In this document: in pieces, positions 15,481 to 23,792 of the stretch
Position numbering within the stretch: the stretch's first letter is position 1
How the letters are laid out: each line of letters begins with the position of its first letter
Source: CAWDLX01 sp046728155
Lineage (GTDB): Bacteria > Actinomycetota > Actinomycetes > Mycobacteriales > Micromonosporaceae
Reading direction: 5' to 3'
DNA: 35,597 nt
Assembly (NCBI GenBank): GCA_046728155.1
Contig: JBKPDY010000088.1
Coordinates: forward strand, 1 to 35,597
Program-made: the position numbers and the translations under genes
The notes under the pieces: model-generated
The model's input: the letters and a program-made list of their open reading frames with translations, nothing else
The model's database searches: none
Told to the model about the DNA's origin: nothing

Positions 15481-16364
15481 GGCGAGACCGGGATCCGCAG
15501 CCCAGGGTGTGGGTCGTAGTCGGTCAGATCGAAGTGCTCGCCGCGGAAGTCGTGGATGTCGTCGACCTTCCGACCGATGTCGTTGAGCATCACCGTCGGC
15601 AGCCGGCGCGGTTCGCGGGCAATCATTTTACGAACGGCGTCGACCTGATCGGCATAGATGTGGGCGTCGGAGATCGTGTGGTAATAGACGGCCGCCGGGT
15701 AGCCCGTCAAGTGCTCCAGCATGAGGAGCAGAGCGGCGTACTGGACGATGTTGGACGGCACGCCGACCGGTACGTCGCCCGACCGTTGGAACATGTGCAG
15801 GTGCAGCCGTCCATTGAGGACCCTGACGTGAACCCAACCGTGGCACGGCGCGATCGTGGTCCTCGGCGTCTTACCCGCGCCGCGGACGTTGTACTGCGGG
15901 ATCCACGGCGAAACGAAATGCGTTCGGTCTCCGGGTAGCTCGCGGATCTGCTCGACGAGGTGCTGGAACTGGTCGAATCCGATCCCTTCGCCGGTGGGGA
16001 AGTCGTGGAACGCCCCACCGTACGAACCCGGCCCGATATCACCAGGCGGCAGCCCACGCTTCGCGGTCTTCTCAGGCGTTGCCCACTCGCCCCACCAGTC
16101 ACATCCGAACGCCTTCAATCCCTCCACTGTGGTGACACCGTTGATGAACGCGCAGAGCTCGCCGATCGGCTTGCGCCAGAAGCCCTCGATGCTGCGTTCG
16201 GTGATCATGGGGAAACCGTTCCCGAGGTCGAACCGCATCGTCTGTTGTATCAAGGTCAGTGCCTCGGGCCCCTGCCGGGTCGAGACCCGCTCGCCCTCGT
16301 CGACGATGCGGGAGAGTAGCGCACCATACTGAGCGTCGGGCGTGCGCTGCTCGAACGGCTTCAT
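15477..16364 (-). CDS. thyA: Thymidylate synthase (atypical ThyA subfamily)
   Basis: The 295-residue protein is a full ThyA homologue: MRFDLGNGFPMITERS, the catalytic Cys174 in APCHGW, the phosphate-binding QRSGDVPVGVPSNI (Arg194, Asp197, dUMP-contacting Asn205) and DAHIYADQVD, ending YDPHPGLRIPV. It would convert dUMP and methylene-tetrahydrofolate to dTMP and dihydrofolate. It deviates in several places: the RTGT loop is RQGP, RSCDVFLGLPFNI is RSGDVPVGVPSNI, the RR pair from the partner subunit is RT, and PCHAxxQFYV is PCHGWVHVRV. Cys and Asn are kept, so dUMP remains the likely substrate. A dCMP-hydroxymethylase-like role is possible but less likely. It heads the operon with folA and the HIT gene. 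Confidence 0.88.
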   Translation of the reverse strand: MKPFEQRTPDAQYGALLSRIVDEGERVSTRQGPEALTLIQQTMRFDLGNGFPMITERSIEGFWRKPIGELCAFINGVTTVEGLKAFGCDWWGEWATPEKTAKRGLPPGDIGPGSYGGAFHDFPTGEGIGFDQFQHLVEQIRELPGDRTHFVSPWIPQYNVRGAGKTPRTTIAPCHGWVHVRVLNGRLHLHMFQRSGDVPVGVPSNIVQYAALLLMLEHLTGYPAAVYYHTISDAHIYADQVDAVRKMIAREPRRLPTVMLNDIGRKVDDIHDFRGEHFDLTDYDPHPGLRIPVSP

Positions 16365-16399
16365 GACCGCACCCTAACTCGGTGCGGCACACTGGCCAC

Positions 16400-16690
16400 A
16401 TGACAGGGCCGAAGATCGCATGGGAGAAGTCCGACCGCCTGCTCTCCGGGAGCACTGTCGCCGTCAGAGCGGTCGGTCTGCCCGAAGGGGACGAACTACG
16501 CGCCGCCGTTGCGCTCACGCTCTACGCGCCGGCTGGGTCCGTCCAGGTGGCGGACGATGGTTCTGCGACGGTGACGCTGCTGATCGGACCACAGGAGGCG
16601 CTCGGCGTGAGCGTCTGGCTTCGGGAGGCGTCCATCGCGGCCAACGAGGTCGGGCCGCCGCTCTACGGCTGGGAAGCGAGTGAACCCTGA
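16400..16690 (+). CDS. Small hypothetical protein
   Basis: From ATG 16400 the protein has 96 residues. I do not recognise the family. It has no signal peptide and no membrane segment. It is mildly acidic and predicted mostly beta by composition (STVAVRAVGLPEGDELRAAV, GSATVTLLIG). It is divergent from thyA with a gap of 35 bp, so the two share a promoter region. ATG 16382 is possible but leaves only 17 bp to the thyA start. Codon use matches the neighbours, which supports a real gene. Confidence 0.55.
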   Translation: MTGPKIAWEKSDRLLSGSTVAVRAVGLPEGDELRAAVALTLYAPAGSVQVADDGSATVTLLIGPQEALGVSVWLREASIAANEVGPPLYGWEASEP

Positions 16691-16835
16691 CCAGACATTG
16701 ACCCGCGGAGCGAGATCGTCTGGCCGTATGCCGCGATTCGACGGTAAGATCGCCGTTACCGCATCACCGGCGCTGGCAGGCGTCATTTCTGATGCCCCGA
16801 CACCGATCTTAGGCGGTCATCCCGGGATGTGGGAG

Positions 16836-17816
16836 CTACGCGGCCGTTCGCCGTCCCACGCGGGCAGTGGCGCGCGGCGTTAGCGCCCGGGGTCTGGCGA
16901 ACACCTGGCTCTCCACAGTGGACGTGACCTCCGTGACATGAGTGAAGCCGTAACCCGAAAGCCACGTCAACGCATCACGAATCAGGATCTCCGGGGTGGA
17001 CGCGCCGCCGGTGAGTCCGACCGTGACGACACCGACGAGCCACTCGGGCCGCAGCTCGCTCGCCGATTCGACCCGGTGCGCGGCCCGCGCGCCGGCCAAG
17101 AGCGCGACCGGGACCAGCATTGCCGAGTTGTGCGAATTCCTCCCGCCGACCACGACGACCAGGTCACTCTCCGCGGAGATCCGGCGAAGCGCTGCCTGCC
17201 GGTTGGAGACTGCATAGCAGACGTCCTCGCTGGGCGGATCTACAAGCGACGGAAACCGAAGCCGCAGTCGCTCGACGACCGCCGCCACGTCCTCACTCGC
17301 CAGCGTCGACTGGGAGACCCAGGCGACCGGCTGGCCGTCCGGAACGTCGATGTCTTCGATGTCGTGCGGATGCGAAACCACAATTACGCGATCCGGAGCT
17401 TGACCGCGGGTACCGACAACCTCGTCGTGTCCCGACTGGCCGATGAGGAACACCGTGTAGCCGCCGGCGGCGAACCGCCGCGCCTCCCGGTGGATCTTCG
17501 TCACCAGAGGGCAGGTGGCGTCGATGACCGCCACGTCACGATCGCGGGCGTTGACGTAGACGTCCGGCTCCACGCCGTGGGCCGAAAGCACCAGCCGGGC
17601 TCCGGGCGGCACCTCGTCCCTCTCCTGGACGAACACCGCTCCACGTCGTTCCAGCGCCGCCACCACGTACTGGTTGTGGACGATCTGCCGGCGTATGTAC
17701 ACTGGCGGCCCGAATCGGTCGAGGGCTTCCTCGACCGTACCGATGGCGCGCTCCACACCGGCGCAGAAGCCGCGGGGCGCGGCGAGCAGTACCCGCCGCC
17801 GAGAAACAGTCGTCAC
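16836..17816 (-). CDS. ispH: 4-hydroxy-3-methylbut-2-enyl diphosphate reductase
   Basis: The protein (326 residues from GTG 17816) has the three Cys ligands of the IspH 4Fe-4S cluster: Cys18 in APRGFCAGV, Cys102 in DATCPLV and Cys200 in EDVCYAVSNRQ. The active-site Glu region is GHDEVVGTRGQ and the substrate loop GLTGGASTPE. It makes isopentenyl and dimethylallyl diphosphate in the last step of the MEP pathway. The GTG is chosen because an AGAGGAG ribosome site lies six bases upstream; ATG 17843 is less likely. The gene is intact and monocistronic. Confidence 0.95.
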   Translation of the reverse strand: MTTVSRRRVLLAAPRGFCAGVERAIGTVEEALDRFGPPVYIRRQIVHNQYVVAALERRGAVFVQERDEVPPGARLVLSAHGVEPDVYVNARDRDVAVIDATCPLVTKIHREARRFAAGGYTVFLIGQSGHDEVVGTRGQAPDRVIVVSHPHDIEDIDVPDGQPVAWVSQSTLASEDVAAVVERLRLRFPSLVDPPSEDVCYAVSNRQAALRRISAESDLVVVVGGRNSHNSAMLVPVALLAGARAAHRVESASELRPEWLVGVVTVGLTGGASTPEILIRDALTWLSGYGFTHVTEVTSTVESQVFARPRALTPRATARVGRRTAA

Positions 17817-17935
17817 CGTTGACTCCTCTTGCCGGCCGTACATCAGGCCAGATCGACAGATCGGCCAGCGATGTCAAACTCCGACCTACGTGTTGCGGCG
17901 ACGTTGGGTTCATTCCACCATGCAGAATTCGGGGT

Positions 17936-18451
17936 GTGAGCACGGTCGAGGTGGTGATCAGGTCACGGGCGGCCGACGACCTCGACGCCGTTGTCGATGC
18001 CCTGAGCCGCGTCGCCCACGCGGATGGCTATCCGAGCCGTTGGCCCGAGGACCCGGCCTCCTGGTTGCGTACCGACAACCTCCTCGGCGCGTGGGTGGCT
18101 GACCAAGGCGGAGAGATACTCGGTCACGTCGTGCTTCGCCCGGCGCGGAACCAGCTGCCGGTGCGATTATGGTGCAGCCGTTCCGGCGAGGATCCTGATT
18201 CGTGCGCGGTGCTGTCCCGGCTGTTCGTAGCGCCACATGCGCGCCGCCTCGGCATCGGCGGGGCGCTGGTCGAGGCAGCGTGGGACAGAGCCAGGGACAT
18301 GAACCTTCGTCCCGTACTCGATGTTGCTGAGGCCAACCAGGATGCGATCAAGCTCTACCGCAGGCTCGGCTGGACCCAGATCGGGAGCTACGAGGAGCGG
18401 TTCCACGATGGCGGCCCGGCCGAGCTTCTGCACTGCTTCGTCGCGCCATGA
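17936..18451 (+). CDS. GNAT-family N-acetyltransferase
   Basis: From GTG 17936 the protein has 171 residues. The acetyl-CoA binding motif A is LSRLFVAPHARRLGIGGALV, with the R-x-x-G-I-G signature, followed by the beta-5 strand RPVLDVAEANQDAIKLYRRL and GWTQIGSYEERF. It should acetylate an amine; the substrate is unknown. The layout (RAADDLDAVVDALSRVAHAD at the start) fits single-domain GNATs. It is divergent from ispH across a gap of about 120 bp and appears intact. Confidence 0.82.
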   Translation: MSTVEVVIRSRAADDLDAVVDALSRVAHADGYPSRWPEDPASWLRTDNLLGAWVADQGGEILGHVVLRPARNQLPVRLWCSRSGEDPDSCAVLSRLFVAPHARRLGIGGALVEAAWDRARDMNLRPVLDVAEANQDAIKLYRRLGWTQIGSYEERFHDGGPAELLHCFVAP

Positions 18452-18577
18452 GGGTATTCAACGCAAACCCGTCCACTGCCGCGACGGTGAACTCGAGTCT
18501 GGCTCGCACTCCGCGACCGCTCGGCTTCTGACCTCCGGCGAGCGTGCCGACTGGCCCTACCGCCGATTGCGTGTAAG

Positions 18578-18593
18578 GCTCACATCGGTGAGC
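18578..18593 (+). promoter_or_regulatory. Hairpin over the ribosome-site region of the GH25 gene
   Basis: GCTCAC and GTGAGC form a 6-bp stem with a 4-base loop. The 3' arm (ggtgag) is the only ribosome-site-like sequence before the ATG at 18599. If the stem forms in the mRNA it would mask that site and lower translation. Confidence 0.35.
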
Positions 18594-18598
18594 AGATA

Positions 18599-19489
18599 AT
18601 GACGATCTTCTTCCCCGACGTATCGCATTACCAAGCCGGCCTCAGCCTGGCCGGTGCCACCGCCGTCATCGCGAAGGCCACCGAGGGCACGAGCTTCACC
18701 GACGCTTCGTACCTGAACTTCAGGAACCAGGCCGCGCAGAGAGGGATCCCGTTCACCGGTTACCACTGGGTGGACTCGGGCGACCTGCAACGGCAGGCCG
18801 AACATGCGCACAGCGTGCTCGGCGCCACGCCGACGATGTGGGATGCGGAGGCGGCCGGTGCCACGGTTCCACGGCTGGTCGATCTCACCAACCGGTACCG
18901 CGGGTTGGGAGGTAATCCGCGTCTGGTGTACCTGCCGCATTGGTTCTGGCAGCAGCTCGGCTCACCGGACCTTCGCCCGCTGGCCAGCGCCGGGCTGTCA
19001 CTTGTCTCCAGCAACTACGCCGGATACTCGGACACCGGTCCAGGTTGGGCGCCCTACGGCGGCATGGCACCGCGGATCTGGCAGTACACCGACTCGCAGC
19101 TCTTCAACGGCTATCGGGTCGACTTCAACGCCTACAAGGGCACCGTGGATGACCTGCGGGCCCTACTCGGACTCAATGGAGGAGGAGACGTGTCCTTTGA
19201 AGACGTGATCGTTGGTGAGTCGCAGCTCTACGACCAGGCGGCGAACCGGTCAACACCCACGGGTCGGAACTTCGCCAATGACTTCTACTCCCTGGTCTCA
19301 GCGAGCGTCCGCGACGAGTTCGCGGCCGTCAATGCGGCGCTCGCCGAGATCAAGTCCATGCTGGCCGTACTGGCGCCCGGTGCGCCGTTCCCCGAGCACA
19401 CGCACCCGGTGACCGGTCAGACCGGGCCTGCGGTCAACACCGCGACGGCCACCGCGGAGATCCCCACTCAGGCGGCACCTGACTCGTAG
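18599..19489 (+). CDS. GH25-family muramidase-like protein without signal peptide
   Basis: The 296-residue protein begins with a GH25 barrel: FFPDVSHYQAGLS (first catalytic-region Asp), VIAKATEGTSFTD, FTGYHWVDSGD, MWDAEAAG (Asp/Glu pair), SSNYAGYSD and IWQYTDSQLFNGYRVDFNAY. GH25 enzymes cut the MurNAc-GlcNAc bond of peptidoglycan. The protein starts directly with the catalytic domain and has no export signal, as in phage endolysins, while the C-terminal 90 residues (PFPEHTHPVTGQTGPA) are low-complexity and may bind the wall. No phage genes are adjacent. It may be a domesticated lysin, or export may follow another route. Confidence 0.8.
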   Translation: MTIFFPDVSHYQAGLSLAGATAVIAKATEGTSFTDASYLNFRNQAAQRGIPFTGYHWVDSGDLQRQAEHAHSVLGATPTMWDAEAAGATVPRLVDLTNRYRGLGGNPRLVYLPHWFWQQLGSPDLRPLASAGLSLVSSNYAGYSDTGPGWAPYGGMAPRIWQYTDSQLFNGYRVDFNAYKGTVDDLRALLGLNGGGDVSFEDVIVGESQLYDQAANRSTPTGRNFANDFYSLVSASVRDEFAAVNAALAEIKSMLAVLAPGAPFPEHTHPVTGQTGPAVNTATATAEIPTQAAPDS

Positions 19490-19498
19490 CGATGACCT

Positions 19499-19700
19499 AT
19501 GGCTGCTGACATGCCTGCCCTCGTCGGCCAGTACTTTGCGGACGCCCGCCGGACATCGACGCAATCGTCGCCCTGTTCACAGGACTCTGTCGTGATCGAT
19601 GAAGGTAAGACTCGTCGCGGGAGCGCCCAGCTGGCCTGGCTCCCGTTCATGAGGGTCGTCTGCCAGGACGGCGCCGGCTGGGCCTTTCCCCAGTCGCGGT
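19499..19700 (+). pseudogene. SnoaL-like protein, frameshifted relic
   Basis: ADMPALVGQYFADAR, then in another frame DIDAIVALFTG, then back DSVVIDEGKTRRGSAQLAW. Together these give the first half of a SnoaL/NTF2-like protein. The second half is absent. The relic starts right after the GH25 stop. Confidence 0.55.
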
Positions 19701-19754
19701 CGAGCTAGCGCTCGGCGACGACCGCCAACCGACGCCGAACCGCATCGTCGGCGA

Positions 19755-20168
19755 CTAGCTGGCGGCTTCGAGGACGTGCTTTAGCCGGGTGAGGTCCGCC
19801 TGCACGAGGCCCGCGTCGCGCGCGAAGTCCTCGTCGCTCATGTCCGGGAGGCGGCGCAAGCTGAATACCACCTCGCATCCGTCACCCTGCGGGACGACTC
19901 GCATCGGGTTGTAAATGACCTCGCCCGAAGGCAGCCTCACTTCGTGGTCGAGGACGCCGTACTTGTTGCGCTCCACGAAGGCGAGGCCGACCCGGCCCGA
20001 CGGGGTGTCCACGAACCATTGTCCGTCGACGTTCTCCACAGAGTTGCCAAGCCCAGAGGCCCAATGCGGAAGATTCGCCGGGTCCGAGGCGTATTCGTAC
20101 ACGTCGGCCGCGCGCCGGTTGATCCACTCGCTGATCTGCTTGGATTCCGAAGGCACGCCCGCCATCAT
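19755..20168 (-). CDS. SRPBCC-family (START/polyketide-cyclase-like) protein
   Basis: From ATG 20168 the protein has 137 residues. It begins with the N-terminal strand and helices of the SRPBCC fold (WINRRAADVYEYASDPANLP, then HWASGLGNSVENVDGQWFVD) and ends with the long C-terminal helix (LVQADLTRLKHVLEAAS). Such proteins bind hydrophobic ligands in a helix-grip cavity; function is unknown. Upstream starts (20243) reach into the tRNA-Ser flank duplicated at 25.5 kb and are less likely. It marks the left side of the tRNA-Ser island. Confidence 0.75.
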   Translation of the reverse strand: MMAGVPSESKQISEWINRRAADVYEYASDPANLPHWASGLGNSVENVDGQWFVDTPSGRVGLAFVERNKYGVLDHEVRLPSGEVIYNPMRVVPQGDGCEVVFSLRRLPDMSDEDFARDAGLVQADLTRLKHVLEAAS

Positions 20169-20235
20169 GTCAAAGCCGCATTGCCTGACGTACGGCCGAT
20201 CTTCACAGCGAAGGAAAGCGCGACCGAACCGTGCG

Positions 20236-20419
20236 ACCGCCATGATCTGCCCTGCCCCAATACACCCGCAAACGGCGAGCGACGGCGGTTCTCAACGAGA
20301 GACATGAGACTCGCGAGCCGGCCGAGCAGCAGCCGCTTTTCTTGCTACACCACGATCTTCGGCGGAGGGCGTGGGATTCGAACCCACGTCAGGGTTGCCC
20401 TGAAGCGGTTTCAAGACCG
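20236..20419 (-). repeat. tRNA-Ser(TGA) 3' half with its downstream flank (left island boundary)
   Basis: Positions 20363-20419 carry the 3' half of a tRNA-Ser(TGA): T arm, variable arm and the anticodon-arm core tttcaagaccg, identical to the intact copy at 25592-25650 except for two single-base losses. Sequence past the core is unrelated to tRNA. The flank 20236-20362 also matches 25465-25591 with scattered changes. A 3' tRNA half of this kind is what site-specific integration leaves at an attachment site. Confidence 0.75.
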
Positions 20420-20635
20420 AGAACCGGGAGCCGATGACCTCCAGAAACCGAACCCTTGTCGGCGGGGCGCACCGGCGACTCCGACAATGTCGGACCATCA
20501 GTATCCCAGCCGCGCCTCACGCCGACATCGCGTACCGGTGTCTCAGAGGGGTGGAGTTGTCGGTCGATGATCGAGTCGACCGAACCGCGCGTTAGCGGTA
20601 CGTTTCGCTGAACCACACCTCAATGAGGAGGATCG

Positions 20636-21838
20636 ATGTCGCGTCTCGGCCGTACGCTCGCGCTTGCCGTCCTCGCGCTCGGCGCCGTGCCGGCAATCGT
20701 CGTCTCAGCGGGAAGCGCCCAGGCCACGGCGCCCGCCGACGTGTTCGTCGCGGATGCCGCAGACAGTCCCGATCCAGTCGCGCTCGGGGCGATCGTCGTC
20801 TATTCGGTCGTCGTGGGCAACGCGGGTCCGGGTACGGCCACCTCGGTGGTCCTGACCGTCGAGATGTCCCCGGGGGCGACCTTCCAGCCGTCCGGATCGA
20901 GCGGCTCGTGCTCGGCCGAGGCCTCGACGGTGACGTGCTCACTGGGAACAGTGCAGCCCGGCTTCAGGGCGGCCATGATGCTCGCTGTTACGCCGACGAC
21001 TCTGGAAACCCTGTCCCTCAGCTTCACCGCCTCCGCGGCGGAGTCGGATCGCGACCCGTCCAACAACATCCAAACAGAGAGCACGACCGTGACCGCCGAG
21101 GCGGACGTCTCGCTTCAACTGGGTGAGGTCTTCGGCGTGGTGTACGCCGGGCAGCCGTTCTTCCTGTCTGTGCAGACGTCCAACGCGGGCCCCTCGCCCG
21201 CGACCGGCGTGACCGCGACCCTCCTGATCCCGGCCGGTCTCGTCGTCGTCTCCGGCGCGTCATGTGTGCCGGACGGCGGCGGCTCGGTCTGCACGCTCGG
21301 TCCGACAACCCTGCCGCCCTCGGCGGGAAGCGTCGCTCCGCTGCAGATCGCCGCCGGCGCGGCCGGCGAATACACAATCTCGGGGTCGGTCCTCGCCGAC
21401 CACCCGGATCCGCTGCCGGCCAACAACGTCGACTCCGTCACGCTCACGGTCACGGCGGCTGCCGACCTCGCGGTGGGCGTGGCCGAGTCCGCGGACCCGA
21501 GCGGCCCCGGCAGGCCACTCGTGTACACCGTGACGGTCACCAACCACGGACCGTCGCCCGCGTCGGCCGTGAGCGTCGGCGACGAGTGGTCCGCGGCGTT
21601 GTCCGGCGGCGTCGAATTGCTCTCCGTCATCACGTCCCAGGGCGCCTGCACGGTCACAGGATCGAGCCGGTTCGGCTGCGACCTGGGCGCGCTATCCGGT
21701 GGCGCCACGGCCACCGTGACGCTGCGACTGCGGCCGCGGAGCGTCGGCACGCTCACGAACCGCGTGGAGGTCACGGGGGGCGAGCACGACCCGGATCCGG
21801 CGAACAACGTCGCCAGCGAGTCAACGGTGATCAGATGA
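20636..21838 (+). CDS. Secreted protein with three DUF11 repeats
   Basis: An AGGAGG site lies four bases before ATG 20636. Residues 1-30 form a Sec signal peptide (LALAVLALGAVPAIVVSAGS then AQA). Three Ig-like DUF11 domains follow, each opening VxxSxxVxNxGPxxA (VVYSVVVGNAGPGTATSVVL; FFLSVQTSNAGPSPATGVTA; LVYTVTVTNHGPSPASAVSV) and closing DPxPANNVxS. Each of the three has a CxxxGS-type Cys pair that may form a disulphide. DUF11 repeats are surface or extracellular adhesive modules. There is no sorting motif or membrane anchor, so the protein is probably released or loosely wall-bound. It is one of the few intact genes in the island. Confidence 0.85.
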   Translation: MSRLGRTLALAVLALGAVPAIVVSAGSAQATAPADVFVADAADSPDPVALGAIVVYSVVVGNAGPGTATSVVLTVEMSPGATFQPSGSSGSCSAEASTVTCSLGTVQPGFRAAMMLAVTPTTLETLSLSFTASAAESDRDPSNNIQTESTTVTAEADVSLQLGEVFGVVYAGQPFFLSVQTSNAGPSPATGVTATLLIPAGLVVVSGASCVPDGGGSVCTLGPTTLPPSAGSVAPLQIAAGAAGEYTISGSVLADHPDPLPANNVDSVTLTVTAAADLAVGVAESADPSGPGRPLVYTVTVTNHGPSPASAVSVGDEWSAALSGGVELLSVITSQGACTVTGSSRFGCDLGALSGGATATVTLRLRPRSVGTLTNRVEVTGGEHDPDPANNVASESTVIR

Positions 21839-21897
21839 GACTGCAAGCGTCGCGGGCCCAGCGACATCCTCAGCTTCCGCGGCGCACGAGGCTCTAA

Positions 21898-22513
21898 TAC
21901 AGGATTCGGCCGCGGCCTCGATGAATCGGCCGGCGGCGGCGTAGCAGACCGGATCCTCCTCCAGCAGCTGCAGTCCCTTGGCGAATTGCCATTCGGCGGA
22001 GATCCGTCCGCCGTACCGGCCGAGCCAGGGCTCCTTCCGCTCGGCCGCCACCTCGTTGATCCGGTCGGCCTGTGGCTGGGCGGCATGGTGCTTCCAGAGC
22101 TTGACGTACGCGTGCGGCCGGCCGGCGAACTCCGGCAGGCGGCACAGCGGTATCCCCCCCGGGTTTACCGGCAGTACTGTCGAGGCGGTGAAATCCGTGG
22201 CGATGCCGATGACCGAGTCGGGGTCGATGCCGCTGCCCGCCACCGCCGCTGGTATGGCCGTGCGTACCGTGTCGAGGTAGTCCTCCGGGTCCTGCAACGC
22301 CCAGTCCGTCGGCAGCGCCGCGCCGGTGGCGGGCAATATGCGGTCGATCACGCCGTGCCGGTACTCGTGGACAGCCGTACCGATCTCGGCGCCGTCGTGA
22401 ACGCGGACCACCACGGCGCGGGCCGACAACGTGCCGAAGTCGACACCTACAACGTGCGCACGCCTATCTATGTTAGCGTTGCCATATCCGCCCGATCGAC
22501 TCGCTCTGGTCAT
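21898..22513 (-). pseudogene. L-ribulokinase (AraB-like), C-terminally truncated
   Basis: The frame encodes the N-terminal third of an FGGY ribulokinase: HVVGVDFGTLSARAVVVRVH, IGIATDFTASTVLPV and KLWKHHAAQPQADRINEVA, ending at GRFIEAA where homology stops near 21898. A full AraB has about 560 residues; the catalytic Asp and ATP-binding half are gone. The LacI fragment lies 33 bp upstream, the usual order of actinobacterial regulator-araBDA clusters. The rest of the operon is absent; the DUF11 gene now abuts the break. Confidence 0.75.
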
Positions 22514-22546
22514 GTGCTCAACTCCCGCGCCCAACTGGGGCCTTCA

Positions 22547-23035
22547 TCACGCGACGGTGGTCTTCCTGTCGTCCTTCCGGCTGGAGGCTGGCGTGGTCGC
22601 ACTCTTGCGCACCACCAGATCCGCCGGGACAGTAATCTTCGGGTCGGACGACGGGACGGTTCCGGCGATCCGGTCCACCAATAGGCTCAGGCAGCGCCGG
22701 CCCACCTCGGCGAAGTCCTGCCGGACGGTGGTCAGCGGTGGCGTGAAGTACGCCGCCTCCGGTACGTCATCGAAGCCAATGATGCTGACGTCCTCTGGCA
22801 CCCGCTGGCCCGCTTCGTGCATGGCCCGCAGCACGCCGAGCGCCATCTGATCGTTGGCGACGAATACGGCGCTCACATCGGGTCGTCGGGCATGGACCTG
22901 CCCCGCCTCGTAACCCGACCGGGGACTCCAGTCCCCCGCCAGTGGCTCGGGTACCTCAGCGCCCGCTCCTAGCAGCGTGGCGCGCCAGGCATCCGTCCGC
23001 GCCTGGGCCTCCAGCCAATGCGTCGGGCCGACGCA
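22547..23035 (-). pseudogene. LacI-family regulator, DNA-binding part missing
   Basis: Only the ligand-binding half remains: GPTHWLEAQARTDAWRATLL, VSAVFVANDQMALGVLRAMH and EDVSIIGFDDVPEAAYFTPP, then TTVRQDFAEVGRRCLSLLVD. The helix-turn-helix and first half of the periplasmic-binding domain are gone. At about 23035 the sequence passes directly into the end of an EamA transporter in another frame. It was probably the arabinose regulator of the araB relic downstream. Confidence 0.75.
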
Positions 23036-23610
23036 AGGCACCGACATACACGCCCGTCAGGATCAGCAGACCGCCAAGGACCAGGCTGGTGCTGATCGCC
23101 TCGTCGTCGAGCCAGGCGGAAAGCAGCAGGGCGACGACCGGCATTAGCACGAACCCGTACGAGGCGCGCGACGCGGTCCAGTATTGGAGGACCACGAGGA
23201 AGAGCAGGAACACCAGGACCGATCCGATCACGGCCAAGTAGCCGAGGGCAGCCCACGTCTCCGCACGCTCGGGGAGTCCCCGTGGCTCGCTCCCGAGTGC
23301 AGAGGCTCCGAGCAGTACGGCCGCCCCTGCGGTCATGCCAACGGCATTCATGGTCACGGGGTGGACCCGGGGGAATCGGCGGACGAGGACGAGCGCTTGT
23401 GCGAAGCACACCGCGCCACCGACCACTGCCAGCAACGACGGCAACGGCACAGCCTCCCGCAATGGGGCGCGAGACATCAACGCGACGCCGGCCAGTGCGT
23501 GCACAGCGCCTGCCGCCGCAGCAGGGCGTAGGCGCTCTTGCCGCCACAGCACGGCAAGCAGCAGCGTGGCGAGCGGCACGATCGCAAGCAGAGTCTGACC
23601 TGTCACGCCA
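23035..23610 (-). pseudogene. EamA/DMT-family transporter, N-terminally truncated
   Basis: From about 23610 the frame encodes AGVTGQTLLAIVPLATLLLA, then several membrane helices with RASYGFVLMPVVALLLSAWL and the closing helix of the second EamA repeat (LVLGGLLILTGVYVGALR). The first EamA repeat is incomplete. The 3' end fuses to the LacI fragment. The deletion joined two unrelated genes. Confidence 0.7.
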
Positions 23611-23640
23611 GCCAAGATCGAAACGTGCGCTCCGGTGCAA

Positions 23641-23690
23641 CAACGCTCGGCAAACGACGGGTAACGACGGTCAACGACGGCCAACCACCA
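23641..23690. repeat. Tandem 10-bp repeats next to the tRNA-Phe half
   Basis: Three consecutive 10-mers share the core aacgacgg (caaacgacgg, gtaacgacgg, tcaacgacgg, 23651-23680). A degenerate unit lies on each side (caacgctcgg, ccaaccacca). Short phased direct repeats beside an attachment-site tRNA half resemble integrase arm sites or iterons; this is inference. Confidence 0.5.
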
Positions 23691-23719
23691 CATGGCCCAA
23701 AGATCTCCAGAAACGGCGA

Positions 23720-23744
23720 GTGACCTGCACGAACAGCAGGTCAC
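23720..23744. terminator. Hairpin after the tRNA-Phe 3' end
   Basis: A perfect 9-bp inverted repeat (gtgacctgc / gcaggtcac) with a 7-base loop lies five bases beyond the tRNA-Phe 3' end on the minus strand. It fits a tRNA terminator carried along with the half tRNA. Confidence 0.5.
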
Positions 23745-23749
23745 CGAGG

Positions 23750-23792
23750 TGGCCAGGGGCGGGATCGAACCGCCGACCTTCCGATTTTCAGT
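23750..23792 (-). repeat. tRNA-Phe (GAA) 3' half
   Basis: Reading the minus strand, the sequence holds the anticodon loop CTGAAAATC, the variable region AAGGTC, the T arm CGGCGGTTCGATCCCGCC and the acceptor 3' strand CCTGGCC with discriminator A. The 5' acceptor strand and D arm are absent. It is not a working tRNA, and looks like an attachment-site half from an earlier integration at a tRNA-Phe gene. Confidence 0.7.

Noticed and set aside
16736..16760. Weak inverted repeat (cggtaa / ttaccg) downstream of the small hypothetical gene as a terminator
   Set aside because: The stem is only 6 bp with an 8-base loop and no U-tract.
23641..23690. 10-bp repeats as a plasmid replication origin
   Set aside because: No replication initiator gene or AT-rich stretch is near; the link to the tRNA-Phe half is better supported.
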